The notes: generated from the letters alone by a model not told the origin. A stretch of 5,349 nt of DNA from Dyella_B sp966430775 (GCA_966430775.1 CBJMMB010000180.1:1-5349), one strand, 5' to 3'; positions 1 through 5,349 are shown, counted from the stretch's first letter. Translations and numbers: made by a program.

Positions 1-53
1 ATCTCTCACTGCTCGATGATGAGGCTGGGCTGGGTCGATTATTTTAGTGCTGA

Positions 54-65
54 GGCAATATTGCC
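54..65. promoter_or_regulatory. 12-bp perfect palindrome upstream of the toxin gene, candidate operator
   Basis: GGCAATATTGCC is a perfect 12-bp inverted repeat with no spacer, ending 39 bases before the ATG at 105. It lies in the only non-coding stretch visible upstream of the toxin-immunity pair, where a dimeric regulator could sit. No T-run follows it, so it is a poor terminator for an upstream gene. I found no convincing -35/-10 pair in 1-104. The operator role is inferred from position and symmetry only. Confidence 0.35.
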
Positions 66-92
66 AGCTACACTCAATCACACTTCATGGAC

Positions 93-98
93 AGAGGG
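93..98 (+). promoter_or_regulatory. Ribosome binding site choosing the toxin start at 105
   Basis: AGAGGG lies 6 bases before the ATG at 105, a normal Shine-Dalgarno distance. The in-frame ATG at 87 lies upstream of this site and has no comparable purine tract, so 105 is preferred as the start. Confidence 0.55.
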
Positions 99-104
99 TC
101 AGCC

Positions 105-653
105 ATGCCTACTCCCGAACAAATTGCTCAGGCAGATAAGTTTCGACAGGCTTACAAATCCGCAAATCTGCCGGAACGATTCAACGAGGCGGAAGTTCCT
201 AAGGACCTGTGGCGAGGAATGAAAACGTCACGGTTCTCAGAGTTGAATGGAGATATGGAGCGAGTCAAGGCGGAATCGCTCGAGCCGCGCATAGAGAGAA
301 CTATTCTCACTGCAGACGGAAAAGTGGCATTCCGATCAGTTGATGTGGAAATCGACATGTCGAGAGGAGCTCCGTGGGTTTTAGGATGCAGCACCATGCG
401 CGGAGGCGGCAAGCATTGGGGCATTTCCTTGTTCGACAAGGTTCCATCCTATGCGCTCAATGAGAGTTGGAAGCATCTGAAACTTCCTGGAGGAACTCCC
501 ATCCCCGAGCCGCTGGCGGTTACTCAGGACTCAGCCAGGCAAGGAAAATCCAACCACTACACTATCGCCCCGAAGTGGGACATGCCGCTCGGGCTCTATA
601 TGGAATGGCTGTCCGTCATGGCCAAGCGCATTACGACATGGACAAATGTATGA
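105..653 (+). CDS. Tse2-like ADP-ribosyltransferase-fold toxin
   Basis: This 182-residue protein resembles Tse2, the Pseudomonas aeruginosa type VI secretion effector that acts in the target cytoplasm and has an ADP-ribosyltransferase-like fold. The resemblance is concentrated in the C-terminal half. GISLFDK (106-112) recalls GTSVFDR in Tse2. GTPIPEPLAVTQDS (130-143) recalls its GTDIPPDLKVKQDS. HYTIAP (151-156) recalls its HYTIMP, and an amphipathic C-terminal helix follows. These comparisons rest on the Tse2 sequence as I remember it, not on a search. An FRS at 76-78 may stand for the LYRA strand near the Tse2 N-terminus. If so, this protein has about 65 extra N-terminal residues and a shorter core (Tse2 has about 158 residues in all). 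There is no signal peptide or membrane segment. The start at 105 is chosen for its ribosome binding site. The stop overlaps the ATG of the immunity gene. GC is lower than in the right half, suggesting transfer. The family call is fairly secure; toxic activity and secretion route are inferred. Confidence 0.78.
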   Translation: MPTPEQIAQADKFRQAYKSANLPERFNEAEVPKDLWRGMKTSRFSELNGDMERVKAESLEPRIERTILTADGKVAFRSVDVEIDMSRGAPWVLGCSTMRGGGKHWGISLFDKVPSYALNESWKHLKLPGGTPIPEPLAVTQDSARQGKSNHYTIAPKWDMPLGLYMEWLSVMAKRITTWTNV

Positions 654-919
654 GCTCAAACACACTAAGCAAAAATACCCTGCTGCATTCCATACAGTGC
701 GTGGAAGCGATGTCTCGTCTCATGGAGGAATATCTCGCCACATCGATGGCAACCGATGCTGATCGTGAGACCTTCGGCGAGCTCCTCATGGATTTCGATG
801 GCGTTATCGATAACCTAACGACCGTCTATGAGGAAGTGCGAGGCGGCGACGAACACTTTCCGTCTGCCGAAGAGCTAACGGGGGCATTCGGTCAATTTGC
901 GCTGACACGAAAGTCCTAA
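650..919 (+). CDS. Tsi2-like immunity protein
   Basis: This 89-residue acidic protein is the likely antidote to the toxin encoded immediately upstream. In P. aeruginosa, Tsi2 is a small helical protein that binds Tse2 directly and neutralises it. The match to Tsi2 as I remember it covers most of its length. TLLHSIQCVEAMSRLMEEYL (10-29) aligns with TLMVAIQCVAARTRELDAQL, including a shared IQCV. ELLMDFDGVIDNLTTVYEEV (44-63) aligns with QLLVGYDLAADDLKNAYEQA. FPSAEEL (70-76) aligns with LPPYDRL. Two long helices are expected. The ATG at 650 overlaps the toxin stop as ATGA and lacks a strong ribosome binding site, pointing to translational coupling so that toxin is not made without antidote. An in-frame ATG at 638 would add four residues (MDKC) and cannot be excluded. 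There is no signal peptide, consistent with a cytoplasmic antidote. Pair identity is well supported by two independent matches in the expected order. Confidence 0.77.
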   Translation: MSSNTLSKNTLLHSIQCVEAMSRLMEEYLATSMATDADRETFGELLMDFDGVIDNLTTVYEEVRGGDEHFPSAEELTGAFGQFALTRKS

Positions 920-952
920 TTGGCCTCACCATTTGGGGCGCTTCAATGTGTC

Positions 953-998
953 TAGCCTGCGCCCTAGCAAAGACGCAGGTTACCTGTTCGTTTTTTTT
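953..998 (+). terminator. Weak candidate intrinsic terminator after the immunity gene
   Basis: A 9-bp stem with one G-U pair can form between 953-961 (TAGCCTGCG) and 974-982 (CGCAGGTTA), with a 12-base loop. A T8 run occupies 991-998. The T-run begins 8 bases after the stem rather than directly beside it. A competing short hairpin (CAGG-TTA-CCTG, 976-986) sits closer to it. The position, 33 bases after the stop at 919, suits termination of the toxin-immunity operon, but the geometry is imperfect. Nothing else in 920-1161 reads as a gene; the longest start-to-stop frame I noticed there is about 30 codons, without a ribosome binding site. Confidence 0.35.
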
Positions 999-1094
999 AC
1001 AGGATTTTGGACGGCATCCGAGCGAGCAGAGCGGTTAATGCTAGTCATGGCTGTTTCTTTGTGGACTCGTATGGGGAGGCGTAGCGAGAGGCAT

Positions 1095-1131
1095 TAATCA
1101 GGAACCCTTGCGGGGACCCTAATCAGTACCC
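1095..1131 (+). repeat. Pair of imperfect direct repeats upstream of the HNH gene
   Basis: TAATCAGGAACCC (1095-1107) and TAATCAGTACCC (1120-1131) are direct copies sharing a 7-base identical core (TAATCAG) and an ACCC end, spaced 25 bases apart start to start. They lie 31 bases before the start codon of the HNH gene, where paired regulator sites or repeat debris could occur. The spacing is about two and a half helical turns, so the copies would fall on opposite faces of the DNA. The function is unknown. Confidence 0.35.
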
Positions 1132-1161
1132 GAACGCCGTCAAGTCGCTCAGGAGTGAGGG

Positions 1162-1995
1162 ATGAAAGACCCGTTTTTGGTGCATGGACCGCTGAAAGGT
1201 CCATGTTCGATCTGTGGGGCCCAAGATTCGTTGACGGTGGATCACGTTCCACCCAAGGGCGCCACGCGGATTAGTGCGATGGAAATGCGCGATTTGATGG
1301 ACCGTCTTTCTGTTTCCGGTTCAAAAGGTCGTCACGAGCTGTCTCAGGACGGAGTAAAGTTCCGATCGTTATGTCGCATATGCAACAACGAACGCTTGGG
1401 CGCGCAATGCGATCCAGAATTGATCCGACTATGCAATCACGCGGATGGTGTGCTGCGATCGAGATTGATCTTACCTGCTACCTTTGCCGTAGATGTGCGG
1501 CCGATGCGGGTGTTGCGTGCATTGGTTGGCCATCTTCTTGCCACTCAATCCGGACGCCGTCCAGTTGGCCCCTTTGAAGAAGGGCTAGCCTCATTTTTCT
1601 TGGATCTCCGTTTGCCGCCGCCCCGAGAATTGGAATGTTTCTACTGGATCTATCCCTTTAACGACCAAGTCATTGTTCGAGATGCGGCACTCACCCGATT
1701 AGGGCACGGGATCGCTCCCCTGGTTTTCAAATTGATCAAGTTCTATCCGCTGGCATTCCTGCTGACGTGGAAGCGCCATGAAGCCAACTGGCGTTACCAA
1801 ATGCCGCAGCTGACACGCTTTCGAGACCTGTCCAACGATGAGGCCGTCCCTATGACGATTGATTTGCGCGTCAAGCTACCGCAGCGTTGGCCAGAAGCCC
1901 CTACGGGTGACGGTGCTGTGCTATACGGTGGTCGACCCATGCACGCGAATCCGCGCGAATTTAAGTCAAAAAAGCAGCTCAAGAAAACCAAGTGA
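1162..1995 (+). CDS. HNH-type zinc-ribbon protein, possible endonuclease
   Basis: This 277-residue protein has an N-terminal HNH-like module. C15-x-x-C18 is followed by DHVPPKG (27-33), with D27 and H28 at the usual catalytic position. A second pair, C71-x-x-C74, runs directly into NNERLG with N75 and N76. This layout (CxxC, then a [D/E]HxPPK motif, then CxxCN) is typical of HNH proteins in which four cysteines hold a zinc and the histidine and asparagine serve the nuclease site. The remaining 190 or so residues are not recognised. They include a hydrophobic and aromatic stretch around 195-205 (KFYPLAFLLTW) and end in a lysine-rich tail. The start is supported by AGGAG at 1151-1155, six bases upstream. 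The gene stands alone, 242 bases after the immunity gene, in sequence of about 52% GC by sample. It could be a defence or mobile-element nuclease; neighbours here do not decide this. Confidence 0.72.
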   Translation: MKDPFLVHGPLKGPCSICGAQDSLTVDHVPPKGATRISAMEMRDLMDRLSVSGSKGRHELSQDGVKFRSLCRICNNERLGAQCDPELIRLCNHADGVLRSRLILPATFAVDVRPMRVLRALVGHLLATQSGRRPVGPFEEGLASFFLDLRLPPPRELECFYWIYPFNDQVIVRDAALTRLGHGIAPLVFKLIKFYPLAFLLTWKRHEANWRYQMPQLTRFRDLSNDEAVPMTIDLRVKLPQRWPEAPTGDGAVLYGGRPMHANPREFKSKKQLKKTK

Positions 1996-2090
1996 TTGCG
2001 GGTGGATACCGATTGCAGAAAGAGCACCGAACTCTTGTCCGCGTGGGACCCTTGGGTGTTTTGGCATGCGTTTCTGCGTTTATTCGAACA

Positions 2091-2123
2091 AAGAAAAAGG
2101 GTTAGATTTGCATCTAACCCTTT
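2091..2123 (-). terminator. Intrinsic terminator of the tRNA-Ala transcript
   Basis: AAAGGGTTAGAT (2096-2107) and ATCTAACCCTTT (2112-2123) form a perfect 12-bp inverted repeat around a 4-base loop. Read on the minus strand, the stem is followed at once by a T-rich tract (TTTCTTTG, merging with the TTT of the stem). It begins 18 bases past the tRNA 3' end, the expected distance for a stable-RNA terminator. On the + strand the T-run after the stem is only TTTG, so termination there would be weaker. Confidence 0.88.
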
Positions 2124-2141
2124 GTTCAATCTGGAATGAAT

Positions 2142-2217
<76 letters not shown>

Positions 2218-2230
2218 ACGCGAGCTGCAT

Positions 2231-2259
2231 ATGGTAGCAGCGCAGCCGGGAGGCGCCAA
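2231..2259 (-). promoter_or_regulatory. Candidate sigma70-type promoter of tRNA-Ala
   Basis: On the minus strand, TTGGCG (complement of 2254-2259) and TACCAT (complement of 2231-2236) are separated by exactly 17 bases, each with 4 of 6 consensus matches. Transcription would start near 2224, about 7 bases before the mature tRNA. The sequence between the -10 and the tRNA is GC-rich, as in growth-rate-controlled stable-RNA promoters. A small hairpin (GAGGC/GCCTC, 2250-2264) between the rnd stop and the tRNA overlaps the -35 but has no T-run, so read-through from rnd is also possible. Confidence 0.5.
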
Positions 2260-2268
2260 GCCTCTGCG

Positions 2269-3384
2269 TTACCCTGGCAGCAGCGCGGTAAGGCGGTCGA
2301 ACAGCACCTGGCGGCGCCAGCCTTCCAGGGCCTCGGGCCACTGGGCGGTGACCACGAATTCCTCCATCACGCGGCGCGAGCAGAGCAGGCCGGGGGGCAG
2401 GTCGAGCTGGGCGGCGCAGCTGTCCACGTATTGCTTCATCTCGGACAGGGCTTGCTTGGCCTTGCCCTGGGGTACCGGCGGAATGGGGTTGGTGTGGGCG
2501 ATTTCTTCGGCCGAAACGGTGGGCTGCAGCAGTTCGAACAGTTCGACGCGCTGCGCGGAACGCAGTGCGCGCTGGCCGGCGCTGCGTTGCTCCAGGTCGT
2601 CCAGGCGCTTCGGGGGATGCTGGGCGATGCTGAGGGCCAGGGCATCTTCCAGCAGCCATGGGCGCGGCTTGTCCAGTTGCCGTGCGGTGGCGTCGCGCCA
2701 TAGCAGAATGCGCCGCAGCAGCGCCTGTTGTTCGCGTGGCCATTCGGCGGCGGCCCGATAGGCCAGTTGCGGTTGCGGGTCGCCTTCGCGTGGGCAGCTC
2801 TTGCGCTTGAGGCGTTCGCAATCTTCCGCGTGCCATGCGCTGCGGTCGCGTTGCGCCAGGCGTGCGGAGAGTTGCTGATGGATGCTTTCCAGATACACCA
2901 CATCCAGTGTGGCGTAGTCGCGCTGTGAAGCGGTGAGCGGACGCTGCAGCCAGTCCGAACGTGTTTCGCCTTTGTCGAGTTCCGCGCCGACCAGTTCCGC
3001 CACCAGGGCGCGATAGCTGATGCCCAGCCCCATGCCGACGAAGGCCGCGGCGATCTGCGTGTCGAACAACACGCGCGGGCCTTCCGGCAGCCATGGCGAG
3101 AGCGTTTCCAGATCTTCGCTGGCGCTGTGCATCAAGGTGACTACGCTGGCGCTTTCCAGCGGTTGCAAAGCGGTGCCGATGTCGAACGCGAGCGGATCGA
3201 CCAGTGCGTAGCGACCGTTCACGCCCAACTGCAGCAGCGCCAACTGCGGATAGAAGGTGTTGCGGCGCATGAACTCGGTATCCAGGCCGAGCACGGCACC
3301 GGACGACAGCGCGGCCAGCCATTGTTCAAGCGCGCTGCGTTGTGCGATCCAGTCGGCCTGGGGCGGCGGTGAGAGCAGGGGCAT
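2269..3384 (-). CDS. rnd: Ribonuclease D
   Basis: RNase D is a cytoplasmic 3'-5' exoribonuclease that trims the 3' trailers of tRNA and other stable RNA precursors. The 371 residues match the usual length (E. coli RNase D is about 375). The DEDDy catalytic set is complete. D35 and E37 lie in GLDTEFMRR, D91 in HSASEDLE (86-93), and Y157 and D161 in DYATLDVVYL. An HRDC nucleic-acid-binding domain follows, roughly 205-290, with LLWRDATARQLDKPRPWLLEDAL as its conserved core segment and a helical remainder like the second HRDC region of this family. The start has AAGGA (3391-3395) six bases upstream. The gene diverges from the TPR-FGE gene and is followed on the same strand by tRNA-Ala after 51 bases, so some tRNA may be made from rnd transcripts. 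The sequence style is that of Xanthomonadales proteins. The function is secure; the taxonomic reading is inference. Confidence 0.95.
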   Translation of the reverse strand: MPLLSPPPQADWIAQRSALEQWLAALSSGAVLGLDTEFMRRNTFYPQLALLQLGVNGRYALVDPLAFDIGTALQPLESASVVTLMHSASEDLETLSPWLPEGPRVLFDTQIAAAFVGMGLGISYRALVAELVGAELDKGETRSDWLQRPLTASQRDYATLDVVYLESIHQQLSARLAQRDRSAWHAEDCERLKRKSCPREGDPQPQLAYRAAAEWPREQQALLRRILLWRDATARQLDKPRPWLLEDALALSIAQHPPKRLDDLEQRSAGQRALRSAQRVELFELLQPTVSAEEIAHTNPIPPVPQGKAKQALSEMKQYVDSCAAQLDLPPGLLCSRRVMEEFVVTAQWPEALEGWRRQVLFDRLTALLPG

Positions 3385-3442
3385 GTTCGTTCCTTGAGAT
3401 CACGGAACACGCAATTCGCGATTGCCCCGTCATCGGTGGTGC

Positions 3443-3458
3443 CATATGGTAAGCAGCG
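3443..3458 (-). promoter_or_regulatory. Candidate -10 region of rnd, similar to the tRNA-Ala promoter
   Basis: The + strand CATATGGTAAGCAGCG contains, on the minus strand, TACCAT (complement of 3446-3451), the same -10-like hexamer as in front of tRNA-Ala. The flanks are nearly the same too: CATATGGTA then GCAGCG at 2228-2242, differing by one inserted base. It includes the 8-bp palindrome CCATATGG (3442-3449). Transcription would begin near 3438, leaving a leader of about 54 bases. No good -35 hexamer is visible, so this is a tentative call. The rest of the divergent region 3385-3490 shows no clear promoter for the rightward gene. Confidence 0.3.
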
Positions 3459-3490
3459 AACCATAGCAGGCCAGCCACGGAACGCCCACC

Positions 3491-5349
3491 ATGCCGAGCA
3501 AGGAAACCGTACAACGCCAACGCGCATTCGGCGGGGCGCTGGGTGTGCTCGTGCTGGCGTTCGGCCTCACGTATCACTTTTTTCCCGAGATTTTTCACGT
3601 CAGCCCGGAAGAAGTCGCCAACCCCAGCGCGCCCGGCGTGGGCCGCGCGGCGCCGTCGACACCGGTTCGCGCCAATCCGGCGATCCCTTCGGCGCAGGAT
3701 GAAATCAACGCCGGCCCACCGCTGACGCTGGCGCCCACCGCGGTGATCGCCGCGCGCCTGTCGCGCAAGCCGGCGCCGCTGCCGGAGCAGCTGAGCGCCG
3801 ATCCGCCCGAGGTGAAGGCGCTGCTGGAACGCGCCACCAAGGCCTATCAGGCCGGCCATATGGTGGGCGACAAGAACAGCGCCGCCGTGCTCTACCAGCA
3901 GGCGCTGAAGCTCAAGCCCGACAGCCGCGCCGCCGCGCAGGGCCTGGACGAGGTACGCACGCACCTGATTGCGCAGATCACGCAGGACATCGCCGTGGGC
4001 GATTCCGAATCGGCCGGCACGCTGCTGGACAATCTCAAGGCGCTGCCCAATACCGCCAACGACGTGGCGCCCCTGGAAGCCAGCATGAAGACGCTGCTGC
4101 AGGTGCGTCCGATGCTGGCGCAGGCGGCGGCCTTGCTGCAGCAGGGCAAGGTGGACAAGCCCGCCGGCGACAACGCGCTGGAGCTGTATCGTCAGGTGCA
4201 GAAGCTCGATCCGCAGAACGCGGTGGCAGCGCAAGGTGTGTTGCAGGTGCAGCGCGTGGTGCTGGATCGGGCGCTGGCCGCGGTGGCGCAAAACGATTTT
4301 GCCGGCGCCGAACAATCCATGGCCGAAGCCACGCCGATCCAGCCCGATGCACCGCAACTGCGCGATGTGCGCAACCAGATCGACAACATTCGCCAGCAAC
4401 GCGCGGCCAACGTGCTGGCGCAAGCGCGTTCGGCATTGGATGCCGGCAATATCGACTTGGCCAAGCAACTGGCGGGACAGGCGCAATCGATCAGTCCGCA
4501 ACTGGCCGGCCTCGACGAATTCGAAGTGCGGCTTACCAACGCCCGCCTGTACGCCAGCTTCAAGCCGGGACAGGTGTTTACCGATCGCTACGTCGACATG
4601 AACGGGCAATCGCCCACCATGGTCGTCGTGCCCACCGGCAAATTCATGATGGGTGCGCCGGATGACGAACCCGGCCGCGCCGATTCACAGACGCCGCAAC
4701 ATGAAGTCGCCATCAGCAAGGGCTACGCGTTGTCGCAGACGGACATCACCGTGGGGCAGTTCCGCGAATTCGTGCGCGCGAGCGGCTACAAGCCCGAGTC
4801 CGTCACGCAAGGCGGCGCCAGCGTCTACGACGAACGCACCGGCGTGATGCGCGACGTGTCCAACGCCACCTGGCAAGACGACTACGCCGGCCATCCCGCC
4901 ACCGACAACCTGCCGGTGGTGAACATTTCCTGGAACGACGCGCATGCCTACGTGCAATGGCTGAGCCAGCGCACTGGCAAAAAATTCCGCCTGCCCAGCG
5001 AAGCGGAATTCGAATACGCCCTGCGCGCCGGCAGCACCACGCGCTACTGGTGGGGCAGCGGCACACCGAAAACCAAGGTGGAAAACCTCACCGGCTCCGC
5101 CGACCGCTCACCCAGCGGACGCCGCTGGAGCCACGCCTTCCAGGGCTATGGCGACGGCTACTGGGGCCCCGCGCCGGTGATGAGCTTCGCGCCGAACGCC
5201 TTCGGCCTGTACGACATGGACGGCAACGTGTCGGAGTGGATGGAAGATTGCTGGCACGACAACTACGTGCGCGCCCCGGTGGACGGCGGTGCATGGGTCA
5301 ACCCCGGCTGCGGCACGCGGGTGATCCGCGGCGGTTCGTGGGGCAGTTC
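3491..5349 (+). CDS. Membrane-anchored TPR and FGE-like (SUMF1) domain protein, 3' end missing
   Basis: The reading frame is open from 3491 to the window end, giving 619 complete codons without a stop. A short basic N-terminus (MPSKETVQRQR) precedes one hydrophobic segment (about 12-32), so the protein is probably an inner-membrane anchor with its bulk in the periplasm. A proline- and alanine-rich linker covers about 38-105. Helical TPR-like units follow at about 107-155, 209-250, 277-297 and 308-350, with signatures such as ALKLKPDSRAAAQGL and VQKLDPQNAVAAQGV. An FGE/SUMF1-fold domain starts near 363. It has PTGKFMMG, TPQHEVAISKGYALSQTDIT, LPVVNISWNDAHAYVQWL (from 474), RLPSEAEFEYALRAG, GNVSEW (578-583) and RGGSW (613-617). 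In human FGE the first catalytic cysteine is the second residue after GGSY; here that position is Ser619. This suggests no formylglycine-generating activity. The start has a weak GGAA at 3479-3482. Related domains occur in EgtB-, PvdO- and NirV-like proteins; the substrate is unknown. Confidence 0.88.
   Translation, partial: MPSKETVQRQRAFGGALGVLVLAFGLTYHFFPEIFHVSPEEVANPSAPGVGRAAPSTPVRANPAIPSAQDEINAGPPLTLAPTAVIAARLSRKPAPLPEQLSADPPEVKALLERATKAYQAGHMVGDKNSAAVLYQQALKLKPDSRAAAQGLDEVRTHLIAQITQDIAVGDSESAGTLLDNLKALPNTANDVAPLEASMKTLLQVRPMLAQAAALLQQGKVDKPAGDNALELYRQVQKLDPQNAVAAQGVLQVQRVVLDRALAAVAQNDFAGAEQSMAEATPIQPDAPQLRDVRNQIDNIRQQRAANVLAQARSALDAGNIDLAKQLAGQAQSISPQLAGLDEFEVRLTNARLYASFKPGQVFTDRYVDMNGQSPTMVVVPTGKFMMGAPDDEPGRADSQTPQHEVAISKGYALSQTDITVGQFREFVRASGYKPESVTQGGASVYDERTGVMRDVSNATWQDDYAGHPATDNLPVVNISWNDAHAYVQWLSQRTGKKFRLPSEAEFEYALRAGSTTRYWWGSGTPKTKVENLTGSADRSPSGRRWSHAFQGYGDGYWGPAPVMSFAPNAFGLYDMDGNVSEWMEDCWHDNYVRAPVDGGAWVNPGCGTRVIRGGSWGS

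Noticed and set aside
1..47. Possible C-terminal tail of an upstream gene (frame 3, ending in TAG at 45-47)
   Set aside because: Only 14 codons are visible, with no recognisable motif. Other frames also close or run on without support, so no gene end can be claimed.
87..104. Earlier in-frame ATG for the toxin
   Set aside because: It lies upstream of the AGAGGG ribosome binding site, which is correctly spaced for the ATG at 105 instead.
467..649. In-frame upstream extension of the immunity protein
   Set aside because: It lies entirely inside the toxin gene in another frame, and similarity to Tsi2 begins only after 650.
946..1038. Small open frame of about 30 codons in the gap after the immunity gene
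   Set aside because: It has no ribosome binding site, spans the T8 run and terminator-like hairpin, and has no recognisable features.
2020..2036. AAGAG/CTCTT hairpin after the HNH gene as a terminator
   Set aside because: The stem is only 5 bp, with no T-run after it. The strong hairpin at 2096-2123 may weakly serve the + strand, but its + side T-run is short.
1..2141. Search for a second copy of the tRNA-Ala 3' end as an attachment site
   Set aside because: Reading by eye for the complement of the T arm and acceptor found no copy, so no att pair can be annotated within the window.
3326..4609. 427-codon open frame on the minus strand, antisense to the TPR-FGE gene
   Set aside because: It is a by-product of high-GC codon bias in the + strand gene, which shows TPR and FGE motifs. 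The minus product is rich in Arg, His and Gln with no recognisable domain, and it runs through the divergent promoter region into rnd.

Overview
The window joins two compositionally different halves and looks like proteobacterial chromosome, most likely a gammaproteobacterium of the Xanthomonadales/Rhodanobacteraceae type (Dyella, Rhodanobacter, Luteibacter and relatives). That placement is an inference from the style of the RNase D protein and the high GC of the right half; no taxonomic marker gene is present. A hand count of 60-base samples gives 27/60 GC at 121-180 and 31/60 at 1381-1440 on the left, against 40/60 at 4141-4200 on the right.

Left half (1 to about 2090, accessory in character). 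A two-gene + strand cassette at 105-919 encodes a protein resembling the type VI secretion toxin Tse2 (ADP-ribosyltransferase-like fold) and, overlapping it by ATGA, a small acidic helical protein resembling its immunity protein Tsi2. A perfect 12-bp palindrome lies just upstream of the toxin gene. The roughly 240-base gap after the immunity gene holds a weak terminator-like hairpin with a T8 run and a pair of imperfect 12-13-base direct repeats. Next is a 277-residue HNH-type zinc-ribbon protein (1162-1995) of unknown role. No secretion-system structural gene, integrase or transposase is visible.

Junction (about 2091-2260). A tRNA-Ala gene with anticodon CGC and the G3:U70 identity pair lies on the minus strand. 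It has its own plausible sigma70-type promoter and a very clear intrinsic terminator with a 12-bp perfect stem. The 3' end of the tRNA faces the low-GC half, which is the geometry expected if the tRNA has served as an integration site.

Right half (2269-5349, core in character). rnd (RNase D, a DEDDy 3'-5' exoribonuclease that trims tRNA 3' ends) lies on the minus strand directly upstream of the tRNA gene. Diverging from it across a 106-base intergenic region is a + strand gene, cut by the window end, for a membrane-anchored protein. It carries a proline/alanine-rich linker, several TPR-like helical repeats and a C-terminal formylglycine-generating-enzyme-like (SUMF1/FGE-fold) domain. That domain appears to lack the first catalytic cysteine of true FGEs.

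The most notable content is the divergent, apparently orphan Tse2/Tsi2-like toxin-immunity pair beside a tRNA gene. The other points of interest are the HNH gene of unknown role, the rnd/tRNA-Ala arrangement with a shared promoter-like sequence, and the TPR-FGE fusion.
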